A stretch of 64,000 bases of DNA from Nocardioides halotolerans DSM 19273 (GTDB taxonomy: Bacteria; Actinomycetota; Actinomycetes; Propionibacteriales; Nocardioidaceae). Positions 44,561 through 53,047 of this stretch are shown piece by piece. The notes under the pieces were generated by a model. The model did not search any database. It was not told where the DNA came from and saw only the letters and a program-made list of their open reading frames with translations. Every line of letters begins with the position of its first letter. Positions within the stretch are counted from its first letter, which is position 1. The stretch lies in the NCBI RefSeq assembly GCF_000422805.1, contig NZ_AUGT01000009.1, forward strand, positions 558,761 through 622,760. The letters are read 5' to 3'. Both the position numbers and the translations under genes were made by a program.

Positions 44561-45091
44561 ATGCAGGCAGCCGTGGAGGAGGTGGGTGTCGCGGGGAGCG
44601 CCCCTGACTTCGACGACTGGGTCGCGCTGCGCGGCCCGGCGCTGCTGCGCCTCGCCTACACGCTGACCGGCAACACCGCCGACGCCGAGGATGTCGTGCA
44701 GGAGGCGCTGTCGCGCGCGCTGCCCCGGTGGGAGCGGATCTCGGCGGTCGGCGACGTCAACGCCTACGTGCGCCGCATGGTGGTCAACGCGCACACGTCG
44801 TGGTGGCGCCGGTTCCGCCGGCGCGAGTCGCCGGTCGCGGAGCCCCGCGACTCGGTGGTCGACGGGCCGGGCGAGGAGTTCGACGAGCGCCGCCGTCTCT
44901 GGGTGGCCTGCCAGGCGCTGCCCGAGGTGCAGCGCACCGCGATCGTGCTGCGCTACTACGAGCAGCTGGAGTACGCCGAGATCGCCGAGCTGACCGGCGT
45001 CCGCGAGGGCTCGGTCCGCGCGCGGGTGTCCCGCGGCCTGGCGGTCCTGCGCGAGTCGATGGACCAGTCGATGGGAGACACCGATGAGTGA
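44561..45091 (+). CDS. SigE-family RNA polymerase sigma factor (ECF-like)
   Basis: Group IV sigma factor of 176 residues. Region 2 reads LLRLAYTLTGNTADAEDVVQEAL (about 27-50) and includes the R/W-rich NAYVRRMVVNAHTSWWRRF. Region 4 reads ALPEVQRTAIVLRYYEQLEYAEIAELTG...GSVRARVSRGL, directing -35 recognition. ATG 44561 is the first good start. The end overlaps the next gene by 8 nt. No classical zinc anti-sigma (ZAS, HxxxCxxC) is present next door; the membrane protein that follows is the likely regulator. Confidence 0.9.
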   Translation: MQAAVEEVGVAGSAPDFDDWVALRGPALLRLAYTLTGNTADAEDVVQEALSRALPRWERISAVGDVNAYVRRMVVNAHTSWWRRFRRRESPVAEPRDSVVDGPGEEFDERRRLWVACQALPEVQRTAIVLRYYEQLEYAEIAELTGVREGSVRARVSRGLAVLRESMDQSMGDTDE

Positions 45092-46079
45092 CGTGGAGCA
45101 GCTGCTGACCGACGCCCTGACCGACGGGGCGGAGGGCGCTCCCTCCGCCGTCGGGCTGGCCGGCGCCGCGCGGACGCGCGCCCGGACGCGCCGCCGCCAC
45201 CGGGTTGCGGGTGCCGCTGCGGTGGTCGCGCTGTGCGTCGGCGTTCCGACCGCGGTCGTGGTGGCGGGCGGCTCGGACGAGGCCCCGCGCCGGTCCGAGG
45301 GCACCGTCGCCACCGACCCGGGCGCTCCCGGCCGGACCCTGCCGGAGGGGTTCCGCTACGAGAGCTGGCACGACGTGACGATCGAGGTGCCGGACGACTG
45401 GGGCTACGGCACGCTCGACCAGTGGTGCGTGGGCGACCAGCCAGAGCGACCGGTCGTGGGTCGTCCCGGCGGGGCGTCCACGCTCGTGCTGTGCACGCCG
45501 GGGTGGGGCTACGGGGTGAACTTCACCCTGGCCGGCGACGGGCCGGTCCAGTGGCCGGTGGCCGAGCAGCACTCCGAGGCCTGGCCCGACGGCGCCTTCG
45601 TGGGTGCGACCACCGTCGGCGACGTGGTGGTCACCGTGGCTGCGAAGGACCTACTGGTGGCCCAGGGCGTGATCTCGTCGGCGCAGCGCAACGAGGCGCT
45701 CGACCCGAACGGCTGCCCGGTCACCTCCGGCTCGGACCCCGTGGCCCCCGGTGACTCGATGACCGTGTGCCGCTACGGCGAGGGCGGCGGGCTCGAGCAG
45801 AGCGAGCTGCTCACGGGCGACGACGTCGACGCGGCCGAAGCCGCGTTGCGCGACGCGCCGCCGACGACGGCCACCGACTGCGATGCGATCCCGGCCCAAC
45901 AGGTCCGTCTCGCCTCGGTGGCCGAGGACGCCGCGATCGACCTCGCCTGTGGGGCCCTGACCGTGCACGGCGACGGACGCGAGCTCACGGCCGACGTCCT
46001 CTACTGGGCACTTTCACCGGGCTGGAGCGGTTCCGTTCCGGGCGGCGTCTCACTACCGTCGGAGCTCCGCACCCGCTGA
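45084..46079 (+). CDS. Single-pass membrane protein partnered with the sigma factor
   Basis: 331 residues. A short cytoplasmic part (about 1-40, ending in the basic [12 protein letters not shown]) precedes one transmembrane helix at about 41-62. The large extracytoplasmic part contains a module WHDVTIEVPDDWGYG...WCVGDQ that is repeated in the downstream gene, plus several Cys. It overlaps the sigma gene by 8 nt, so it is probably an anti-sigma or co-sensor, although no zinc anti-sigma motif is visible. Family not recognised. Confidence 0.72.
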   Translation: MSDVEQLLTDALTDGAEGAPSAVGLAGAARTRARTRRRHRVAGAAAVVALCVGVPTAVVVAGGSDEAPRRSEGTVATDPGAPGRTLPEGFRYESWHDVTIEVPDDWGYGTLDQWCVGDQPERPVVGRPGGASTLVLCTPGWGYGVNFTLAGDGPVQWPVAEQHSEAWPDGAFVGATTVGDVVVTVAAKDLLVAQGVISSAQRNEALDPNGCPVTSGSDPVAPGDSMTVCRYGEGGGLEQSELLTGDDVDAAEAALRDAPPTTATDCDAIPAQQVRLASVAEDAAIDLACGALTVHGDGRELTADVLYWALSPGWSGSVPGGVSLPSELRTR

Positions 46080-46096
46080 GCCCAGGGAGGTGGCCC

Positions 46097-46567
46097 GTGC
46101 TGAGCAGGATCCGCGCGGCCCTCGTCGCGGTCCTCGTGGTGGGCCTGCTCGTCTCCGGGTACGTCGGCTACCGACTCTTCACCGAGGAGCCCGACCGCGA
46201 GCCGTCGGTGTCGCATGTCACCGGCACCACCGACGACGGCTGGCAGCTGGTGACCTACCGAGGCGTGACCGTGGAGCTCCCGGCCGACTGGGACCGCACC
46301 GACACGACCCGGTGCGGCGCCGAGTCCGAGCGCTGGGGCCCCGCGGGTCACGACCCGTGCTCGATGACCGAGGGGCTGTGGTTCCGCGCGAGCGCGACGT
46401 TCGACGCGACCGTCGGCCCCGGCGTGCACACCCAGCCCGCCTCCGACACCAGCCCCGACGGAGGCTGGGGCGGCTACGCCACGCGCGGCGACGTGGTCGT
46501 CGACGTCGCCGGCACCGACGAGGCCGTCGTACGCCGCATCCTGCAGTCGGTCAGCGTGCCGATCTGA
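46097..46567 (+). CDS. Membrane-anchored paralogue of the sigma-linked sensor
   Basis: 156 residues: a signal anchor at about 7-27 (ALVAVLVVGLLVSGYVGYRLF), then an extracytoplasmic domain with YRGVTVELPADWDRTDTTRCG, matching the DVTIEVPDDWGYG module of the preceding protein. The GTG start is supported by AGGGAGG 6 nt upstream; the frame extends further upstream, but that region overlaps the previous gene. Probably the third gene of the sigma operon. Function unknown. Confidence 0.7.
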   Translation: MLSRIRAALVAVLVVGLLVSGYVGYRLFTEEPDREPSVSHVTGTTDDGWQLVTYRGVTVELPADWDRTDTTRCGAESERWGPAGHDPCSMTEGLWFRASATFDATVGPGVHTQPASDTSPDGGWGGYATRGDVVVDVAGTDEAVVRRILQSVSVPI

Positions 46568-46572
46568 GGCGG

Positions 46573-46600
46573 GGCCCGGCTAATGGAGTGCGTCCGGGCC
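46573..46600 (+). terminator. Hairpin after the sigma-factor operon
   Basis: GGCCCGG (46573-46579) and CCGGGCC (46594-46600) pair around a 14-nt loop, 6 nt after the stop of the third gene. No U-run. ACAATC follows at about 46613 and may be part of the ABC-F gene promoter. Confidence 0.45.
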
Positions 46601-46625
46601 ACCTGATCGCGGACAATCCTCCGAC

Positions 46626-48341
46626 GTGGGACATGTGGACGTGGCGGGCGTGCGTTTCGACCTGCCCGACGGGCGGGTGCTGCTCGACGACGTGTCGTTC
46701 CGCGTCGGCGAGGGCGCCAAGGTCGCGCTGGTCGGGGCCAACGGCGCCGGCAAGACGACGCTGCTGCGGATCATCACCGGCGAGCTCGCGCCGCACGCCG
46801 GCGTGGTGACCCGCAGCGGCGGTCTCGGCGTGATGCGGCAGATGGTCGGGACGAACCTCGGCGAGACCCCGACGGTGGCCGACCTGCTGCTCAGCGTGAG
46901 CCCGCCGCGGGTCCGCGAGGCGGCGGCCGAGGTCGATCGCTGCGAGCGGGCGCTGATGGAGCACGACGACGAGAAGACGCAGATGCGCTACGCCGAGGCG
47001 CTGGCGGAGTACGCCGACGCAGGCGGCTACGACGTCGAGGTCGTCTGGGACGTGTGCACGGTCGCCGGGCTGGGTGTGCCCTACGAGCGCGCGAAGTACC
47101 GCGAGCTGCGCACCCTCTCGGGCGGTGAGCAGAAGCGGCTGGTGCTGGAGTTCCTGCTGCGCGGCCCGGACGAGGTGCTGCTCCTCGACGAGCCCGACAA
47201 CTTCCTCGACGTGCCCGGCAAGATCTGGCTCGAGCAGCGGATCCGCGAGTCCGACAAGACGATCCTCTACATCAGCCACGACCGAGAGCTGCTCGACAAC
47301 ACCGCCACCCGCGTCGTGACGATCGAGCTCGGCGCCTCGGGCGCCGGCAACAGCGCGTGGACGCACCCGGGCGGCTTCTCGTCGTACCACGAGGCCCGCA
47401 AGGACCGGTTCCTGCGCTTCGAGGAGCAGCGCCGCCGCTGGGACGAGGAGCACGCCAAGATCAAGGCGCTGGTGCTCCGGCTCAAGATCAAGGCGGAGTA
47501 CAACGACGGCATGGCGAGCCAGTACAAGGCCGCCCAGACCCGGCTGCGCAAGTTCGAGGAGGCCGGCCCGCCCACCGAGCAGCCGCGCGAGCAGGCCGTG
47601 CAGATGCGGCTGAAGGGCGGCCGCACGGGCAAGCGCGCGGTGATCTGCGAGGGTCTCGAGCTCTCTGCTGCTGGTGGCGGCGTGCTGATGAAGCCCTTCG
47701 ACCTCGAGGTCTGGTACGGCGAGCGGGTCGCGGTGCTGGGCTCCAACGGCTCGGGCAAGTCGCACTTCCTGCGGCTGCTGGCCCGCGGCGGCAGCGACCC
47801 CGACGTCGAGCACCGGCCGGTCGAGGACGTGCAGATCGAGCCGGTCCGCCACACCGGCAAGGCCAAGCTCGGCGCGCGCGTGCGCCCCGGGTGGTTCGTG
47901 CAGACCCACGAGCATCCCGAGCTGGTCGGCCGCACGCTGCTCGAGATCCTGCACCGCGGCGACGGTCGGCCCGACGGTCGCACCGGCATGGGCCGCGAGC
48001 AGGCCGCGCGGGTGCTCGACCGCTACGAGCTCGCGCACGCCTCCGAGCAGCGGTTCGAGTCGCTGAGCGGCGGCCAGCAGGCGCGCTTCCAGATCCTGCT
48101 GCTGGAGCTCTCGGGCGCGACCCTCCTGCTCCTCGACGAGCCGACCGACAACCTCGACGTCCAGTCGGCCGAGGCGCTGGAGGCCGGCCTCGAGGCGTTC
48201 GACGGCACGGTCGTCGCGGTCACCCACGACCGCTGGTTCGCGCGCGGCTTCGACCGGTTCCTGGTCTACGGCGCCGGCGGCGAGGTCTACGAGACGAAGG
48301 AGCCGGTCTGGGACGAGGGCCGCGTGGAGCGCACCCGGTGA
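46626..48341 (+). CDS. ABC-F family ATPase
   Basis: Soluble protein with two ATPase cassettes and no membrane domain. The first Walker A is GANGAGKTT (37-45), followed by LSGGEQKRL and LLLDEPDNFLD; the second half has GSNGSGKSH, LSGGQQARF and LLLDEPTDNLD. A long linker rich in Arg/Lys/Glu (about 245-330) is the P-site tRNA interaction motif region. ABC-F proteins act on ribosomes in translation control or antibiotic protection. GTG start; the GNAT gene overlaps its end by 4 nt. Confidence 0.9.
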   Translation: MGHVDVAGVRFDLPDGRVLLDDVSFRVGEGAKVALVGANGAGKTTLLRIITGELAPHAGVVTRSGGLGVMRQMVGTNLGETPTVADLLLSVSPPRVREAAAEVDRCERALMEHDDEKTQMRYAEALAEYADAGGYDVEVVWDVCTVAGLGVPYERAKYRELRTLSGGEQKRLVLEFLLRGPDEVLLLDEPDNFLDVPGKIWLEQRIRESDKTILYISHDRELLDNTATRVVTIELGASGAGNSAWTHPGGFSSYHEARKDRFLRFEEQRRRWDEEHAKIKALVLRLKIKAEYNDGMASQYKAAQTRLRKFEEAGPPTEQPREQAVQMRLKGGRTGKRAVICEGLELSAAGGGVLMKPFDLEVWYGERVAVLGSNGSGKSHFLRLLARGGSDPDVEHRPVEDVQIEPVRHTGKAKLGARVRPGWFVQTHEHPELVGRTLLEILHRGDGRPDGRTGMGREQAARVLDRYELAHASEQRFESLSGGQQARFQILLLELSGATLLLLDEPTDNLDVQSAEALEAGLEAFDGTVVAVTHDRWFARGFDRFLVYGAGGEVYETKEPVWDEGRVERTR

Positions 48342-49387
48342 GCGCGCCCGGGCGGCTGCGCATCGTCGACGCCGATCCGTCCGACCCCGGGGCGTTCGCG
48401 CCGTTCCACGAGGTCTACGAGGCGGCCCTGCGGCACGGGCCGGCCGGCGAGTTCTCCACCGTGTGGCAGGTGGAGGAGATCCGGGCCTCGATGGCCGATC
48501 CCGACGCGCGCAACTTCCGCACCGGCTGGATCGGCTGGCTGCCCGATCCGTCCGGGCACGACCGCGCGGTGACGATCGGCTGGATGGCGGGGTCGAACGT
48601 GGACAACACCGACCTGGCCGACGTCCTCGTCTGCTGCACGCCGGGAGCGCGCGGCCACGGGCACGCCGCCGAGATGCTCGCGCACGTCGAGGAGCAGGCG
48701 CGGGCGCGCGGGCGCAGCCGGCTCGTGGGCGAGGTCGTCTGGCCCTACGCCGACGGACCCGGCGGCACCGGCTCGACGGACCTCGCGTGGGCCACCCGGC
48801 AGGGTTTCGAGCTCGCACTGGTCGACGTGCAGCGGCGGCTGTCGCTCCCGGTGCCGGCGGCCGACCTGGACGCGCTCGCCGCCGAGGCGGCGAGCCACCA
48901 CGACGGCTACGCGCTGCGGTCGTTCTCCGGGCCGGTCCCCGACGACCTCGTCGAGGGCTGGGCGGCCCTCACCGCGACGCTGTCGACCGAGGCGCCGATG
49001 GGCGACATCGCCCGCGAGCAGGAGGCTGCCGACGTCGGCGCGGTCCGCGCCGAGGAGGCGCTCCTGGCGACCCAGGGCCGGGTGCGGGTCGGCACCGTGG
49101 CGCTCTCGCCCGACGGCGAGGCCGTCGCCTACTCCGACCTGGTGCTGACCATCCACGAGTCCGAGCGGGCCTACCAGTGGGGCACGCTCGTCCTCCCCGC
49201 CCACCGCGGTCACCGACTGGGGCTCGCGGTGAAGGTCGCCAACCTCCGACGCCTGCAGGAGACCGAGCCGCAGATCTCCACGGTCGTCACGTTCAACGCC
49301 GACGTGAACGCCCCGATGGTGTCGGTCAACGACCGCCTCGGCTTCCGGCCGGTGCAGTGGATGGGCGAGCTGCAGAAGAAGCTCTGA
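48338..49387 (+). CDS. GNAT acetyltransferase with two GNAT domains
   Basis: 349 residues. The N-terminal domain shows ADVLVCCTPGARGHGHAAEM (acetyl-CoA binding Q/RxxGxG/A, about 90-110) and the C-terminal domain WGTLVLPAHRGHRLGLAVK (about 285-303) followed by VVTFNADVNAPMVSVNDRLGFRP. Two-domain GNATs include mycothiol synthase-like and aminoglycoside-type enzymes; the substrate is unknown. GTG 48338 overlaps the ABC-F TGA (GTGA), so the two are coupled. Confidence 0.85.
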   Translation: MSAPGRLRIVDADPSDPGAFAPFHEVYEAALRHGPAGEFSTVWQVEEIRASMADPDARNFRTGWIGWLPDPSGHDRAVTIGWMAGSNVDNTDLADVLVCCTPGARGHGHAAEMLAHVEEQARARGRSRLVGEVVWPYADGPGGTGSTDLAWATRQGFELALVDVQRRLSLPVPAADLDALAAEAASHHDGYALRSFSGPVPDDLVEGWAALTATLSTEAPMGDIAREQEAADVGAVRAEEALLATQGRVRVGTVALSPDGEAVAYSDLVLTIHESERAYQWGTLVLPAHRGHRLGLAVKVANLRRLQETEPQISTVVTFNADVNAPMVSVNDRLGFRPVQWMGELQKKL

Positions 49388-49410
49388 GCGGCTACTCCAT
49401 TGGTCGGTGA

Positions 49411-49456
49411 GGCCCCGCGGCAGCGGCTTTGACGGACCCGGTTGTGCCGCGGGGCC
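49411..49456. terminator. Large hairpin between convergent GNAT and HtrA genes
   Basis: GGCCCCGCGGCA (49411-49422) and TGCCGCGGGGCC (49445-49456) form a perfect 12-bp stem with a 22-nt loop. A second short stem CCGCCG/CGGCGG follows before 49510. Both lie between genes that end at 49387 (+) and 49518 (-), so they can terminate both. There is no U-run. Confidence 0.65.
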
Positions 49457-49517
49457 CCACCTGGCTCCCTCGCTGCCGGCCGCCGTCGTCGCTCGGCGGA
49501 CCGGGGAGGGAGGGCTT

Positions 49518-50819
49518 CTAGGAGTTCGACGCCTCCGAGTCGGAGTCGAGGGTGAGCTGGGCGGTCCTGGTCTCGCCGTCGTGGACGTAGGTGACGGTCA
49601 CCTGGTCGCCCGGGCGGTAGGAGCGGATGGTCGCCACCAGCGAGTCGGCGTCGGTGATCAGGTGGTCGTCGACCTTGGTGATCACGTCGCCCTTGGCGAT
49701 CCCGGCGCCCTCGGCCGTCGAGCCGGCGTTCACCTCCTGGATCTGCGCGCCGTCCTCGCTCGGCCCGGGCTGTCCCTGCGGGCCCACGGCGCCGACGTTC
49801 GCCACGGAGACGCCGAGCCGGGCGTGGGTCGGGGTCTCGCCCTTCACCATCTGGTCGACGATCGGCAGGACCTCGTCGATGGGGATCGCGAAGCCGACCC
49901 CGATGTTGCCGCTCTCGCCGCCCATGCCGCCGCTGCCGGCGGTGGCGATGGCGGCGTTGATGCCGACCACGTTGCCGTTGAGGTCGACCAGCGCGCCGCC
50001 GCTGTTGCCGGGGTTGATCGCGGCGTCGGTCTGGATCGCGGGGTAGACGGTGCTGTTGCCCTGTCCGACGCTGCCGACGTCGACCGGCCGGTTGAGCGCG
50101 CTGACGATGCCGCTGGTGACCGTGGCCTCGAGGCCGAGCGGTGACCCGATGGCCACCACGCCCTGGCCGACCGCCAGGTCACCGGACTTGCCGATGGTCG
50201 CGGGGCTGAGTCCCGAGACGTCCTGCGCCTGGATCACCGCGGTGTCGGTGAGCGGGTCGGTGCCGAGGATGGTCGCCTCCGCGTGGCTGCCGTCGTTGAA
50301 CGTGACCCGCAGCGAGCCCCCGTCACCGGCGAGCTCCACGACGTGGTTGTTGGTCAGGATCTGGCCGTCGGAGCTGAGGATGATGCCCGAGCCCGAGCCG
50401 GCGCCCTGGGCGCCGCTCACCTCGATCTTCACGACCGAGGGCAGGACCTTCGCCGCCACGGCCTGGACGCTGCCCTCCGGAGCGGGGGTGTTCGGGGTGT
50501 CGACGACCTTGGACGTGGTCGGCGTACCGGCTGACGAGCTCGAGCGCGACGCAGTGCCGTCGTCGTGCCATGCGGTGTACGCCGCCGCGCCACCGACACC
50601 GGCGCCACCACCCACCAGGAGAGCGGCCGCCACCACGCCGCTCGCGAACGCCACCCGCCGGTTCTTCCCCTTGGGCTGCTCGGCCCCGAGTCCCGTCGCA
50701 GGCGGAGGGGGAGTCGGCCGCCACGTCGGCGGGGTCGCGGGCGGAGGCGGTGGCGGGAGAGGGGTGGTGTCGCCTGTGTCGGTCACGAGAACCACGGTGC
50801 CGAGCGGATCTGTGACCAT
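49518..50819 (-). CDS. HtrA/DegP-like membrane-anchored serine protease with PDZ domain
   Basis: 433 residues. A Pro/Thr-rich cytosolic N-terminus is followed by one transmembrane helix at about 57-82, a Ser/Thr linker, and a trypsin-like domain with catalytic H159 (TNNHVV), D192 (PLTDTAV) and S273 (NPGNSGGAL). A PDZ domain (about 330-425) has LGVSVANVG and GDVITKVDDHLI. It degrades or chaperones misfolded envelope proteins. ATG 50819 is chosen; in-frame GTG codons nine and twelve codons later are alternatives. Confidence 0.92.
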   Translation of the reverse strand: MVTDPLGTVVLVTDTGDTTPLPPPPPPATPPTWRPTPPPPATGLGAEQPKGKNRRVAFASGVVAAALLVGGGAGVGGAAAYTAWHDDGTASRSSSSAGTPTTSKVVDTPNTPAPEGSVQAVAAKVLPSVVKIEVSGAQGAGSGSGIILSSDGQILTNNHVVELAGDGGSLRVTFNDGSHAEATILGTDPLTDTAVIQAQDVSGLSPATIGKSGDLAVGQGVVAIGSPLGLEATVTSGIVSALNRPVDVGSVGQGNSTVYPAIQTDAAINPGNSGGALVDLNGNVVGINAAIATAGSGGMGGESGNIGVGFAIPIDEVLPIVDQMVKGETPTHARLGVSVANVGAVGPQGQPGPSEDGAQIQEVNAGSTAEGAGIAKGDVITKVDDHLITDADSLVATIRSYRPGDQVTVTYVHDGETRTAQLTLDSDSEASNS

Positions 50820-50880
50820 CCTGAGACATCGCTGGGTGTCCTTGAAGAAAGATCGGGCCGGGCGATGGCACCATGCCGCC

Positions 50881-51390
50881 ATGAACCGCGTCGCAGCCCT
50901 CGTCGTGACCCTGGCCCTCCTGCTCGTCGGAGGAGGTGCGTCCGCCGTCGTGAAGAACGGCAGCCCCGGCGACGACCGGCTCCGGGGGACGAGCGGCGAC
51001 GACACGCTCCGCGGCAAGGGCGGCAGCGACAACCTCCGCGGGAAGGCGGGCGACGACCTGCTCAAGGGCGGCCCCGGCGACGACTACCTCAACGGCGGCC
51101 CCGGCCTCGACGACCTCGGTGGCGGCCCCGGCGACGACGTGATCCTGGCCGGCCGAGACGCCGTGGCCGACCGCACCTACGGGCAGAGCGGCAACGACGA
51201 GATCTACGTCTTCGGGAACGACCAGGCCTCGGCAGGCGGGGGCAACGACCTGATCTACGCCACCTACCCCGACGACGGCATGTTCATCATGTGCGGCACC
51301 GGCCGCGACCAGGTCGTCTTCAACGAGCCGCCGCCCCCGCACAGCGTCTTCGACGACTGCGAGAACGTCCGCATCGAGTCGGCGGGCTGA
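50881..51390 (+). CDS. Secreted RTX-like calcium-binding repeat protein
   Basis: 169 residues with a signal peptide (ALVVTLALLLVGGGASA). The mature part starts with tandem nonapeptides of the GGxGxDxxx type (GTSGDDTLRGKGGSDNLRG, GGPGDDYLNGGPGLDDLGG, GGPGDDV), the hemolysin-type calcium-binding motif forming a beta-roll. The C-terminal part (MCGTGRDQVVFNEP, FDDCENV) is a conserved cap with two Cys. Function unknown. Divergent from the protease gene, 61 bp apart. Confidence 0.85.
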   Translation: MNRVAALVVTLALLLVGGGASAVVKNGSPGDDRLRGTSGDDTLRGKGGSDNLRGKAGDDLLKGGPGDDYLNGGPGLDDLGGGPGDDVILAGRDAVADRTYGQSGNDEIYVFGNDQASAGGGNDLIYATYPDDGMFIMCGTGRDQVVFNEPPPPHSVFDDCENVRIESAG

Positions 51391-51413
51391 GCCCGCCGAT
51401 CCCGGCCGGTCCC

Positions 51414-51442
51414 TTGTGGCCGCTGCACGTCCGCGGCCACAA
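51414..51442. promoter_or_regulatory. Perfect 10-bp palindrome at the acyl-CoA ligase start, probable operator
   Basis: TTGTGGCCGC (51414-51423) and GCGGCCACAA (51433-51442) are perfect inverted arms with a 9-bp spacer, ending 6 bp before the ATG. The right arm runs into CACAAT, which resembles a -10 box (51439 onward), so a bound repressor would cover the promoter. Size and symmetry suit a TetR-family regulator such as those for fatty-acid genes, but the regulator is not identified. It could also be a terminator for the RTX gene, 24 bp upstream. Confidence 0.6.
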
Positions 51443-51448
51443 TCGCGC

Positions 51449-53044
51449 ATGAGCGCCCCCGATCCGACGTTCGTCGACGACCGCGTCTCCCACTGGGCCG
51501 AGCACCTGCCCGACGCGCCGGCCTTCACCTACGCCCCGAGCCCCGGCCAGAGCCGCACCTGGACGTGGCGCGAGTGGGAGGACCGCGTCCGCCGCTGCGC
51601 CGGCGGCCTCCAGGCGCTCGGGGTGGGCCGCGGTGACGTGGTGGGCTTCCTCGACAAGAACCACCCTGCGTGCGTCGAGCTCTCGATGGCCGCGGCCTCG
51701 CTCGGCGCGGCCAACGCGATCGTCAACTGGCGCTCGGCCGGCGACGAGGTCGACTACGCCGTCAACGACTCCGGCGCCAAGGTGCTGCTCGTCGGCTCCG
51801 AGCTGATGCCGACGGTCGACGCGATCCGCGACCGACTCACCAAGGTCGAGAAGATCATCGAGGTGACGCCCGACGGGGCCGAGGGCGACGAGTACGAGGA
51901 GTGGCTGCGCGCGTCGCAGCGGGTGCTGCGCCAGGACGACGTCTCACCCGACGACGTGTGCCTGGTGATGTACTCCTCGGGCACCACCGGCCGGCCCAAG
52001 GGCGTGATGCTCACCCACGCCAACATGGTGGCCCACACGCTCAACGCCCACCACGGCTGGGAGTTCGAGCCCGGCGACAAGAGCATGGTGTCGATGCCGC
52101 TGTTCCACGTCGGCGGCTCGTCGTACGTGCTGTTCGGCATCCACGACGGCGTGCACAGCCACATGACCCGCGACCCCGACGGCACCTCGCTGGCCGGGGC
52201 GATCCTCAACGGCGCCAACCGCACCTTCCTGGTGCCGGCCGTGCTCGCCCAGGTGCTGCAGGCAGGGCCGGACGCCGTGAAGCTCTTCGGCGCGCTGAAG
52301 ACCTACACCTACGGCGCCGCGCCGATGCCGCCGCCGCTGCTGCGGGCGGCGATGGAGGCCTGGCCCGAGACCGACTTCATCCAGGTCTACGGCCTCACCG
52401 AGGTCTCCGGGGTCGCGACGCAGCTCCACGCCGAGGAGCACCGCACGGCGATCGCCGCGGGCCACCCCGAGTGGCTGGTGTCGGCAGGGCGGCCGATCCC
52501 CGGCGTCGAGCTCAAGATCGTCGACCCGGCCTCGCTCGAGGAGCTCCCGGCCGGCGAGCACGGCGAGATCTGGCTGCGGACCCCGCAGCTGTTCAAGGGC
52601 TACCTCGGCAAGCCGGAGGAGACCGCCGAGGTGATCACTGACGAGGGCTGGTTCCGCACCGGCGACATGGGCAAGGTCGACGCCGACGGGTTCGTGTTCG
52701 TCGAGGACCGGCTCAAGGACATGATCATCAGCGGCGGCGAGAACATCTACAGCCCCGAGGTCGAGCGGGTGCTGGCCGAGCACCCCGCCGTCGCGGAGGT
52801 GGCGATCATCGGCGTGCCCGACGACACGTGGGGCGAGACGGTCAAGGCGGTGGTGTCCCTCAAGCCGGACACCTCGGCGACCGAGGACGAGCTGATCGCG
52901 TTCTGCCAGGAATCGCTGGCGAGGTTCAAGTGCCCGAAGTCGGTCGACGTCATCGAGGCGCTGCCGCGCAACCCCACCGGCAAGATCCTCAAGCGCGAGC
53001 TCCGCAAGCCCTACTGGGAGGGCCGCGAGCGCGCGGTCAACTGA
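51449..53044 (+). CDS. Acyl-CoA synthetase (AMP-forming, FadD-like)
   Basis: 531-residue ANL-superfamily ligase activating a carboxylic acid to acyl-AMP and then acyl-CoA. AMP-binding motif YSSGTTGRPKGVM at about 174-186, A5 YGLTE, A7/A8 RTGDMGKVDADGF, and A10 catalytic lysine region NPTGKILKRELR near the C-terminus. ATG 51449 follows the palindrome closely with no Shine-Dalgarno, fitting a leaderless transcript. Medium/long-chain substrate inferred. Its stop is 3 bp from the convergent HAD gene. Confidence 0.92.
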   Translation: MSAPDPTFVDDRVSHWAEHLPDAPAFTYAPSPGQSRTWTWREWEDRVRRCAGGLQALGVGRGDVVGFLDKNHPACVELSMAAASLGAANAIVNWRSAGDEVDYAVNDSGAKVLLVGSELMPTVDAIRDRLTKVEKIIEVTPDGAEGDEYEEWLRASQRVLRQDDVSPDDVCLVMYSSGTTGRPKGVMLTHANMVAHTLNAHHGWEFEPGDKSMVSMPLFHVGGSSYVLFGIHDGVHSHMTRDPDGTSLAGAILNGANRTFLVPAVLAQVLQAGPDAVKLFGALKTYTYGAAPMPPPLLRAAMEAWPETDFIQVYGLTEVSGVATQLHAEEHRTAIAAGHPEWLVSAGRPIPGVELKIVDPASLEELPAGEHGEIWLRTPQLFKGYLGKPEETAEVITDEGWFRTGDMGKVDADGFVFVEDRLKDMIISGGENIYSPEVERVLAEHPAVAEVAIIGVPDDTWGETVKAVVSLKPDTSATEDELIAFCQESLARFKCPKSVDVIEALPRNPTGKILKRELRKPYWEGRERAVN

Positions 53045-53047
53045 GCG

